From assembly GCA_902617025.1 (NCBI GenBank), contig CACMVB010000003.1, forward strand, positions 62,001 through 126,000: a stretch of DNA of 64,000 nt. The letters are read 5' to 3'. The notes under the pieces are model-generated. The model was not told the DNA's origin. It searched no databases and was given only the letters and a program-made list of their open reading frames with translations. This stretch comes from an uncultured Pelagibacteraceae bacterium (GTDB taxonomy: Bacteria > Pseudomonadota > Alphaproteobacteria > Pelagibacterales > Pelagibacteraceae). Of the stretch, positions 57,767 through 64,000 are shown one piece after another (position 1 is the first letter of the stretch; each line of letters starts with the position of its first letter). Position numbers and translations under genes: made by a program.

Positions 57767-58536
57767 TATCTAAATTTTTTAAAATTTGGCTTTCTTTTTT
57801 CTAGAAAGGCTTTGGCGCCTTCTGCCTGTTCACCAGTTTTAAAATAACCAGGAGCAACTTCTTCAACCATTCCTTTTTGGGTAATCTTTAAAATTTCTTC
57901 AAATTGTTTTCTAAAACTGGCTTTCAATATCTTCAAACAAGTTGGAGCAGCTTTTAATATTTCATCGCCATACTTTTTAACTTCCTCGTCTAATTTATCT
58001 TTTTTTACTACTGAATTTACCAAGCCCCAATTCATCATCTCTTTTGCTGAGTATCTTTTGCAAGTCATCCACATTTCTCTTGCACGTTTGTGTCCTAAAA
58101 TATTTGCAGAGTGGGCAACGATAGCTCCTCCGGCTGGAGAACCAACTCTGGGGCCATTTTGACCAAATATAGAATTCTCACTTGCTATAGTTAAATCACA
58201 AAAATAAGCCATATGATTTCCACCGCCAATCGCGTATCCATCCACTTTAGCTATGATTGGTTTGCTACATTTTGTTAAGTGAATGTGAAATTCGTATTCA
58301 TGATCTTGAAATTCTTTAGAGCTTTCCCAGTTCATATCTCCACCTGAACAAAATGCTCTATCTCCAGCACCTGATAAAACAATTACTCCAACTGCTTTAT
58401 CTTTTTCTGCATTGTCGAGAGCTGCCTTAAGTTCTTGAAGAGTTACTGGTGTAAAAGCATTTAATACCTTAGGTCTATTAATAGTGACATGAGCGTAATC
58501 ACCTTTAACTTCATATAATATATCTTTAAATTGCAT
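57766..58536 (-). CDS. Crotonase-family enzyme, MenB/BadI-like
   Basis: A 256-residue enoyl-CoA hydratase/isomerase superfamily protein. The oxyanion hole residues are in AFCSGGDMN (61-69) and GYAIGGGNH (100-108). The segments FGQNGPRVGS, KRAREMWMTCKRYSA and the tail FLEKRKPNFKKF resemble MenB (naphthoyl-CoA synthase) and BadI (ketocyclohexanecarboxyl-CoA hydrolase) more than ordinary enoyl-CoA hydratase. Because the operon contains no menaquinone gene, a ring-opening or Dieckmann-type reaction on a CoA ester is a better guess than menaquinone synthesis. It overlaps the acyl-CoA synthetase by 11 bases. Confidence 0.85.
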   Translation of the reverse strand: MQFKDILYEVKGDYAHVTINRPKVLNAFTPVTLQELKAALDNAEKDKAVGVIVLSGAGDRAFCSGGDMNWESSKEFQDHEYEFHIHLTKCSKPIIAKVDGYAIGGGNHMAYFCDLTIASENSIFGQNGPRVGSPAGGAIVAHSANILGHKRAREMWMTCKRYSAKEMMNWGLVNSVVKKDKLDEEVKKYGDEILKAAPTCLKILKASFRKQFEEILKITQKGMVEEVAPGYFKTGEQAEGAKAFLEKRKPNFKKFR

Positions 58537-60439
58537 GAGATCTAATCTCCTCTATAGATTCTGGATTTAATAGCGTTGATAAATCACCTGGATCTTGGTT
58601 TGCTAAACATGATTTTATAACTCTTCTCATAATTTTCATATTTCTTGTTTTAGGCAAATCTTTTACAAAAATTACTTTATCAGGCTTAAATGATTTCCCT
58701 AAATCTTTTATAACTAAATCTTCAAAAAAACTTTCTTTTTGATCATTATTTTCTGCAGGAACTATAAATAAAATAATTTTTGACCCTTTATTTTCATCAG
58801 GTATTCCAACAGCAGCAACCTCTTTTGTTTTTCCACTTTTTACTATAACACTCTCTAGCTCAGAAGGACCTATTCTTTTTCCTGATACTTTAATAGTATC
58901 ATCAGATCTTCCATGTAAATACCAATGACCATCAGCATCTCTACTTGCAAGATCACCATGCACCCAATAATCTTTAATTACACTCCAATAATTATCGATG
59001 TAACGTTTATCATCGTTCCATAAGCTCTTAGTTAATCCGATTGATGATTTTCTCATGACTAATTCACCCATCTCATTTGTGGAAACTTTTTGTCCATCTA
59101 AATTTAAGATATCTGCGCTCATTCCGGGAATAGGAGCATTAAAAGATCCAACTTTAAAAGGACGATGTAAACAACAATGTAAAATAGAACCAGAAACTTC
59201 AGTGCCTCCAGCTGAATTCATTATAGGAACTTTAGATTTACCTATGACTTGAAATAACCATTTCCAAGGTTTTTCCGTCCAAGGTTCTCCTCCAGTACAA
59301 ATCATTCTTAATGAACTTAAATCTAAATCTTTAAAAAGTTTTTCATTTTTAATCATTTGCGCTCTGATCAGAGCAGGGGAAAGCTCTGTCCAGGAAACCT
59401 TATATTTTTCAATAAGCTTCCAAAAACGAACCTCATCAGGAAAATCAGGAACGCCCTCAGCGATTACCATTTGTGCTCCATGTGCAGAAGCTATTGTTGC
59501 AGACTTTGAACCCACCATCCATCCCATATCAGCCATACATAAATGAATATCGGTTTGTCTAAAGTCTGCTAAAACTCCTTCATCAAAAGACATCTTAGCA
59601 ACTAAACCAATATGAGTATAAACACATCCTTTCGGTTTTCCGGTTGTACCTGATGTAAAGTGGATAATAGCAGGATCTTCAGCATCGGTTTCCTCAGTTT
59701 TTAAATTATCAGAAACATTTTGAAAATTTTCCCAATTAAAGATTTTCTTTCCTTTCTCTTTTCCTAATAAAAAAATTTTTTCTAAAGAAATGACTTGATC
59801 TAATTCATTTTTAATTTGATCAAACATTCTTATTTCTTTTGCTTTTCTAAATGTTTTTTCAACAGTAAAAATACCTTTAGCTTTTGCTATATTGAGTCTT
59901 TCAATAACTGCTTTTGATCCATATCCAGAGAATAAAGGTAGCACCACACAACCAATTTTTAAAATAGCAAAGTAAGCAATGTAAGTTTCTATAAATTGAG
60001 GCATGTAAAGTGCGATTACATCACCTTTTTTAAAGCCATTTATTTTTAAAGTATTTCCAACCTTTGAGATTTGCTTTTCAAATTCTTCATAAGTGATTGA
60101 ACTTTCTTTGCCATCTTCTCTTTCAGCATAAATAAAAGTGTTTTTGAAAAATTTCTTGTCTTTATGTCGATCTATACAATTTAAAACTATATTAGTTTTT
60201 CCCTCTATACACCATCTAGTCCAAGGAATACCTTTTGAATCATCTAATATTTTTGAATAGGGTTTATAAAATTTTAAATCTGAAAATTTTATTACACTGT
60301 CCCATAACCATCCTGGATCGGAAAAACTTTTTTTTTCTAACTCATCATAATTTTTTAATTTACAATGCTGTATAAACTTAGTTAGCTTTGAATTTTCAAT
60401 TAGTTCTTTTGATGGTTGCCAAATAATTTCTTTAGACAC
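58526..60439 (-). CDS. Acyl-CoA synthetase, AMP-forming (acetyl/acetoacetyl-CoA synthetase-like)
   Basis: A 637-residue ANL-superfamily ligase that activates a carboxylate as the CoA thioester. Motifs are the P-loop HFTSGTTGKPKG near 260, NSAGGTEVSGS near 405, the GDLASRDADGHWYLHGRSDD hinge near 520-535 with the catalytic Asp, and the C-terminal KTRNMKIMRR with the lysine of the adenylation step near residue 608. The N-terminal extension places it with acetyl/acetoacetyl/propionyl-CoA synthetases rather than fatty-acid ligases. The start is GTG at 60439, five bases after the stop of the reductase gene. The substrate is probably the imported solute or a product of it. Confidence 0.88.
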   Translation of the reverse strand: MSKEIIWQPSKELIENSKLTKFIQHCKLKNYDELEKKSFSDPGWLWDSVIKFSDLKFYKPYSKILDDSKGIPWTRWCIEGKTNIVLNCIDRHKDKKFFKNTFIYAEREDGKESSITYEEFEKQISKVGNTLKINGFKKGDVIALYMPQFIETYIAYFAILKIGCVVLPLFSGYGSKAVIERLNIAKAKGIFTVEKTFRKAKEIRMFDQIKNELDQVISLEKIFLLGKEKGKKIFNWENFQNVSDNLKTEETDAEDPAIIHFTSGTTGKPKGCVYTHIGLVAKMSFDEGVLADFRQTDIHLCMADMGWMVGSKSATIASAHGAQMVIAEGVPDFPDEVRFWKLIEKYKVSWTELSPALIRAQMIKNEKLFKDLDLSSLRMICTGGEPWTEKPWKWLFQVIGKSKVPIMNSAGGTEVSGSILHCCLHRPFKVGSFNAPIPGMSADILNLDGQKVSTNEMGELVMRKSSIGLTKSLWNDDKRYIDNYWSVIKDYWVHGDLASRDADGHWYLHGRSDDTIKVSGKRIGPSELESVIVKSGKTKEVAAVGIPDENKGSKIILFIVPAENNDQKESFFEDLVIKDLGKSFKPDKVIFVKDLPKTRNMKIMRRVIKSCLANQDPGDLSTLLNPESIEEIRSHAI

Positions 60440-60444
60440 AAGTC

Positions 60445-61389
60445 TTATACGTACATACCCTCTTTAATCTTAATAATATTATACATGAGGTCATTTAAAG
60501 GTGTTTTAATCCCATGTTTTTTTCCAATTTTAGAAACAGCTCCACTTATGAAATCAATTTCTGTTTTTCTATGCTTTACAACATCGAATGCCATAGATGA
60601 TTTATTAGTTTGTCTTGAGTCTACTATTCTATTGAACATTTCTAAGCAATCGTTTTCACTTACATCAACTCCATCGGCTTTAGCTACTTCTCTAGTTTCA
60701 AGGATTATATCCTTACCTAATTTTCGAGACATAGTTTGATTTTTATTAGAAATGTATAAATCCGTATGATGTAAATCAAATATTGCTGATAATGGACCAA
60801 TTGCTGTTAAAGCAAATAATTTCATCCATTTTCTTCTTTTGATATTTTCTTCTGCAATAGTTTCTAAGCCATGTGCAGTAAAAGTTTCAGCTAAATCTTT
60901 TACTCTATCGCTTGAACCACCTTCGTATTCACCAATCCATGAAGGCAAACTTGCGTGGTTTTGGATTATTCCAGGACCTTGAATACTAGAGGCTTGTGTT
61001 GTTGATCCACCTAAAACTTTTTCTTTACCAGCTATTTTTTGCATGATTTCTTCATGCCCAATGCCATTTTGAAATGACATCAGCAATGTATTATCACCAA
61101 TAATATTTTTTGAATTAGATAAAGCTTGCTCTAAAGCTGTAGCTTTACACATAATAATTATTGCATCGACTGGCTTTAATGTTTTTGGATCAGTTGTAGC
61201 ATGGATTTTAATTGTTCTATCTCCGCCATGACCCATCATTTTTAAACCTTTACTATTAATTTCGTCCACATGTTCTTTCCAAACATCAATAAGATGAACC
61301 TCTAAACCTTTTTCAGCTAACAACCCGCCGAAAAGACAGCCCATAGCACCAGCACCTAATACTGCAACTTTTGTATCTTTCTTTATCAT
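60445..61389 (-). CDS. 2-dehydropantoate 2-reductase (PanE/ApbA) family protein
   Basis: A 314-residue NADPH-dependent reductase of the ketopantoate reductase family. N-terminal GAGAMGCLFGGLLAEKG binds the cofactor, SFQNGIGHEE carries the conserved Asn near residue 107, and KWMKLFALTAIGPLSA near 187 contains the catalytic lysine. The C-terminal domain has KTEIDFISGAVSKIGKKHG. Its place in a catabolic operon, not near panB/panC, suggests reduction of a different 2-oxo acid (or the reverse oxidation), so I do not give the symbol panE. It overlaps the transporter permease gene by one base. Confidence 0.85.
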   Translation of the reverse strand: MIKKDTKVAVLGAGAMGCLFGGLLAEKGLEVHLIDVWKEHVDEINSKGLKMMGHGGDRTIKIHATTDPKTLKPVDAIIIMCKATALEQALSNSKNIIGDNTLLMSFQNGIGHEEIMQKIAGKEKVLGGSTTQASSIQGPGIIQNHASLPSWIGEYEGGSSDRVKDLAETFTAHGLETIAEENIKRRKWMKLFALTAIGPLSAIFDLHHTDLYISNKNQTMSRKLGKDIILETREVAKADGVDVSENDCLEMFNRIVDSRQTNKSSMAFDVVKHRKTEIDFISGAVSKIGKKHGIKTPLNDLMYNIIKIKEGMYV

Positions 61390-62426
61390 TAAGCTTTCAT
61401 TTTTACTTGAACACCAAAGAAGCCTGTTGGTTTGATCATTAAAACAACTATCATTAGTAAAAAGGCGTATAAATCTTTGTGACTTCCAGAAATATAAAAA
61501 GATGAGGCTGTTTCAAATATTCCAACTGTAAAACCTCCAACTATTGCACCAGGCAGATTACCAAAACCACCTACGACCGCAGCAGCGAAAGCTTTCATAA
61601 GAATGATATAACCCATGAATACAACAACTTGATAAGTTGGGCCTACTAAAGTTCCTCCAATACCTGCTATGGCACAAGCAATACCAAAAATAATTGATAT
61701 GTATAGTGGTACATTTATCCCAACCAGATTTGAAACATCTTTGGAGTATGCTACAGCTCTGATACCTAATCCCATTTTTGTTTTATTTAAAAAGAACCAA
61801 AGACCTGCAGCTACAGATAAACCAACTACAATCATCCAAATATAAGTAATCGGTAAAAATAGTCCTCCAATTTCCATTGGCAAACCTAATTCAGCAGGGA
61901 AAGGTTTTGCTACTGGATTCCAAATTAAATAAGCAACATTAATTAAAACTACTGAAAGACCAAATCCACATATGATTATTCCCATTCCAGCTACTGTGTA
62001 ACCACCACCTTTTTTTGTTAGCGGTCTTAAGAAAACTCTTTCAATAAAAACCCCAAATAAACCCATTGAAACAAAGGCTGTAAATAAACAAACGACATAA
62101 ATTATCCAACCATAAGCATCAGGAAATATATTAAAAATCCAATCTTGATTTCCCAAAAGATTAAACATGGTAAGACCGGCAAAAGCACCTATCATGAAAA
62201 ATTCGCCGTGAGAAAAATTAACTACATCTAGACCTGTGTAGATTAAGGAAATTCCAAGTGCTACTAAGCCGTAAATAATACCAACAGAAAGACCAATTGT
62301 TAAAACTGATTTTAGCGATTCAATATTCATATCGGGGCTATTCACACACCAACCGATATAGAGAAGCACAAATGTTCCGAATATGATATTTTCACCTTTT
62401 TTTCCAATTCTCAGTTTATTAAACAT
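61389..62426 (-). CDS. Branched-chain-type ABC transporter permease (LivH-like)
   Basis: Inner-membrane permease of a HAAT-type ABC importer. From the ATG at 62426 it has 345 residues and about eight helices; GLVALGISLIYTGLDVVNFSHGEFFMIGAF and the EAA-like GGFGNLPGAIVGGFTVGI segment are diagnostic of LivH. An extra N-terminal helix before residue 60 makes it longer than E. coli LivH. GGAGG lies 11 bases upstream of this ATG; the longer frame from a TTG at 62444 would leave that site inside the gene. It overlaps livF by 8 bases. No LivM or LivG is in the window. Confidence 0.88.
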   Translation of the reverse strand: MFNKLRIGKKGENIIFGTFVLLYIGWCVNSPDMNIESLKSVLTIGLSVGIIYGLVALGISLIYTGLDVVNFSHGEFFMIGAFAGLTMFNLLGNQDWIFNIFPDAYGWIIYVVCLFTAFVSMGLFGVFIERVFLRPLTKKGGGYTVAGMGIIICGFGLSVVLINVAYLIWNPVAKPFPAELGLPMEIGGLFLPITYIWMIVVGLSVAAGLWFFLNKTKMGLGIRAVAYSKDVSNLVGINVPLYISIIFGIACAIAGIGGTLVGPTYQVVVFMGYIILMKAFAAAVVGGFGNLPGAIVGGFTVGIFETASSFYISGSHKDLYAFLLMIVVLMIKPTGFFGVQVKMKA

Positions 62427-63138
62427 TGGCTTTAGTCCCTCCAAGATATGACTCTTTTACACTTTCATCGTACATTAATTTCTTACTATCGCCTTCAACA
62501 TTGATCACACCGTCTTTAATTACATATCCGTAATCAGCAAGTAATAATGCCATCCTAACATTTTGTTCAACGACTAGAACTGTTAATCCATCTTGTCTAA
62601 TTCTATTAATATTTTTAAAAATATCTAAAACAATTTGAGGCGCTAAAGCAGCACTAGGTTCGTCTAGCATTATCATTTTAGGATTAGACATTAATCCTCT
62701 TCCAATACATAACATTTGCAGCTCTCCACCTGATAAAGTTGCAGCCAACTGATCTTTTCTCTCATTTAATCTTGGAAAATAGTTATAAACCTTTTCTAAA
62801 TTATCTAAAAGTTGTTGTTTGCTTTTTAAAATAAAGCCGCCCAATTTTAAATTTTCAGTGACAGACATTGCAGGGAAAACATCCTTTCCTTGAGTTACTT
62901 GCACTAATCCTTTTCCAACTATTTCGTGAGCAGGCAAGTTTTGAATTTGTTCACCATTAAATTCGATCGTACCTTTCCATGATCTAATTAATCCAGATGC
63001 AGCTCTTAGAATTGTTGATTTGCCTGTTCCATTACCACCGAGCAATGCAACTATAGATTGTTTTTCAACTTTCATATTAGCTCCATTTAAAATTTGCACC
63101 GAGCCATATCCAGAAATAAGTTGATTAATCTTAAGCAA
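62419..63138 (-). CDS. Branched-chain-type ABC transporter ATPase (LivF-like)
   Basis: ATPase of the HAAT importer, 239 residues. Walker A GGNGTGKST near 35, signature LSGGELQMLCIGRGLM near 138, Walker B MIMLDEPSAAL near 160 and the switch VEQNVRMAL with glutamine in place of the usual histidine pattern of LivF are present. The start is TTG at 63138: a stop codon lies directly upstream in frame, and GGAGG is 4 bases before it. As the first gene of the nine-gene minus-strand operon it defines the promoter region upstream. Confidence 0.9.
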   Translation of the reverse strand: MLKINQLISGYGSVQILNGANMKVEKQSIVALLGGNGTGKSTILRAASGLIRSWKGTIEFNGEQIQNLPAHEIVGKGLVQVTQGKDVFPAMSVTENLKLGGFILKSKQQLLDNLEKVYNYFPRLNERKDQLAATLSGGELQMLCIGRGLMSNPKMIMLDEPSAALAPQIVLDIFKNINRIRQDGLTVLVVEQNVRMALLLADYGYVIKDGVINVEGDSKKLMYDESVKESYLGGTKANV

Positions 63139-63142
63139 TTAT

Positions 63143-63147
63143 CCTCC
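63143..63147 (-). promoter_or_regulatory. Shine-Dalgarno that supports the TTG start of livF
   Basis: CCTCC on the plus strand reads GGAGG on the minus strand, 4 bases before the TTG at 63138. No other start codon is available in frame. Confidence 0.6.
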
Positions 63148-63193
63148 AATTTTTTTTTCTGATTTACCAAAAATGTAACTATTAGTCATAGAC

Positions 63194-63223
63194 ATTATAA
63201 CTATTATTTTATAGCCTTAGCAA
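63194..63223 (-). promoter_or_regulatory. Probable promoter of the minus-strand transport/catabolic operon
   Basis: On the minus strand TTGCTA (63218-63223) and a perfect TATAAT (63194-63199) are 18 bases apart. The predicted start is near 63187, giving a leader of about 49 bases to livF. It lies in the 111-base gap shared with the divergent binding-protein gene, where no clear plus-strand promoter or operator repeat was seen. Confidence 0.45.
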
Positions 63224-63249
63224 CAATTAAATAACAAATGGGGGAAATA

Positions 63250-64000
63250 ATGAATAAACTTAAATTTGTTTTTTCAGCAATTGTCTTTTCCGCAGGTTTA
63301 GTAATCACAACTTTAGCTCAAGCAGAAACAATCAAAATTGGTGTTTCTTTTAGAATGCTATCAGATGTTGGTTATAAACACGGAGAGTTAATTACTGATA
63401 CTGTTGCAAAGTGGAATAAAGAAGGCACTATCAACGGTCAAAAAATCGACTTAACACTTTATAACGATGAGTGTAAATCTGAAAAAGGTGTAGCAAACGC
63501 AACAAAACTTGCTTACCAAGATAAAGTTCACGTTATAATTGGATCTAGCTGTAGTTCTGTAACATTACCTATGGTACCTGTTTCAGCTAAAGCTAAAGTT
63601 CCACAAATCATACCTCACTCAACAAATGCTGACATTACTAAAAAAGGTAGTGAATACATTTTTAGAGTACCTGTATCATCAAGATTTTACAAAATCGTAC
63701 AAGGTAAATTTACTGCAGAAAATCAAGGTACTAAGATAGCGTATATCTATGGTCCAGATGCTGCTGGTAAAGATTTTGCATTATCTTTAGCTGATTACAT
63801 GAGAGAGAACTACAACGTTGAGCCAACTTATATGGTTCAATCTGGAGAAAAAGAAACTGACTTTAGAAGTTACTTAACTAAAGCTAAAGCTACTAATCCA
63901 GAAGTTCTTGTAATTTCAGCTTTATTGGATGAAACAGTTAGAGGACTTGTACAATCGTATGAAGTTGGAATACCAAAATCTGTTCACAGAGTAACAGCTT
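63250..64000 (+). CDS. Periplasmic solute-binding protein of a branched-chain-type ABC transporter (3' truncated)
   Basis: The first 250 codons of a type I periplasmic binding protein (Peripla_BP_6/LivK class); the frame is still open at the window end. The signal peptide spans MNKLKFVFSA to TLAQA, cleaved after residue 25. Then comes TIKIGVSF, the ligand-loop IIGSSCSSVTLPMVPVSAKAKVPQIIPHSTN near residue 98-128 and the second-lobe YIYGPDAAGKDFA. GGGGGA (63240-63245) is 4 bases before this ATG; another in-frame ATG at 63238 overlaps that site. It is divergent from livF/livH and probably supplies their ligand; the ligand is unknown. Confidence 0.9.
   Translation, partial: MNKLKFVFSAIVFSAGLVITTLAQAETIKIGVSFRMLSDVGYKHGELITDTVAKWNKEGTINGQKIDLTLYNDECKSEKGVANATKLAYQDKVHVIIGSSCSSVTLPMVPVSAKAKVPQIIPHSTNADITKKGSEYIFRVPVSSRFYKIVQGKFTAENQGTKIAYIYGPDAAGKDFALSLADYMRENYNVEPTYMVQSGEKETDFRSYLTKAKATNPEVLVISALLDETVRGLVQSYEVGIPKSVHRVTA

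Noticed and set aside
60416..60739. Plus-strand open frame of about 107 codons across the reductase/synthetase junction
   Set aside because: Antisense to two well-supported genes; no motif and no start signal.
1..64000. Insertion sequences, prophage, CRISPR arrays, rRNA genes, replication origin
   Set aside because: I looked for transposase or integrase motifs, regularly spaced repeats, rRNA-like conserved stretches and DnaA-box clusters and saw none.

Overview
The window is a gene-dense, very AT-rich stretch of a bacterial chromosome with almost no intergenic space. Gene content and order (short alphaproteobacterial ProRS, DUF1467, tig-clpP-clpX-lon, tRNA-Val/tRNA-Asp-nuoA-N-birA-coaX-rnj-proS-lolCD-dnaE, SufU-type SUF operon, LpxI) and the streamlined, Lys/Asn/Ile-rich proteins point to a marine alphaproteobacterium of the SAR11 clade (Pelagibacter-like). 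This assignment is inferred from gene content and composition; no database search was possible.

Layout. 1-3580 (+): the end of a SUF iron-sulfur cluster operon (sufC tail, sufD, sufS, sufU, sufT, sufA). 3577-4983 (-): glnA. 5110-7058 (+): an EamA-type exporter and a polyprenyl-phosphate sugar-1-phosphate transferase. 7086-12954 (+): tRNA-Leu and a proteostasis block (tig, clpP, clpX, lon), with good promoter candidates in front of clpX and lon. 12960-16971: a small sugar-modification island (a GT17 glycosyltransferase, an 851-residue SDR-cupin-methyltransferase fusion and a zinc-ribbon membrane protein), placed where many alphaproteobacteria carry hupB. 17072-17232: tRNA-Val and tRNA-Asp. 17394-31268 (+): all 14 nuo genes of respiratory complex I, tightly coupled. 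31268-41128 (+): birA, coaX, rnj, DUF1467, proS, lolC/E, lolD, dnaE. 41161-48143 (+): a structured rpsB leader, rpsB, tsf, frr, uppS, cdsA, dxr and bamA; pyrH and rseP are missing from their usual places. 48147-53852 (+): skp, lpxD, fabZ, lpxA, lpxI, a PQQ-type sugar dehydrogenase and lpxB, an outer-membrane and lipid A block. 53868-63138 (-): one nine-gene operon that starts with two branched-chain-type ABC transporter genes and continues with a set of catabolic enzymes. 63250-end (+): a divergent, truncated periplasmic binding protein gene for the same transporter class.

How the genes work together. Most of the window is housekeeping: Fe-S assembly supplies the many clusters of complex I; uppS, cdsA, dxr, bamA, skp and the lpx genes build the envelope; lolCD and rpsB/tsf/frr support lipoprotein export and translation. 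The part that does not correspond to a pathway I recognise is the last 10 kb. There a solute uptake system is co-transcribed with a PanE-family reductase, a long acyl-CoA synthetase, a MenB/BadI-type crotonase, an enolase-superfamily enzyme with an unusual active site, a short CitE-like lyase and two Gfo/Idh dehydrogenases. It looks like a complete import-activate-cleave pathway for an unidentified carboxylate.

No gap without a gene exceeds about 165 bases. I saw no insertion sequence, phage gene, CRISPR array, rRNA or attachment-site duplication. Several starts were moved from the longest open frame to an internal codon where a Shine-Dalgarno sequence, a signal peptide or family alignment decided it.
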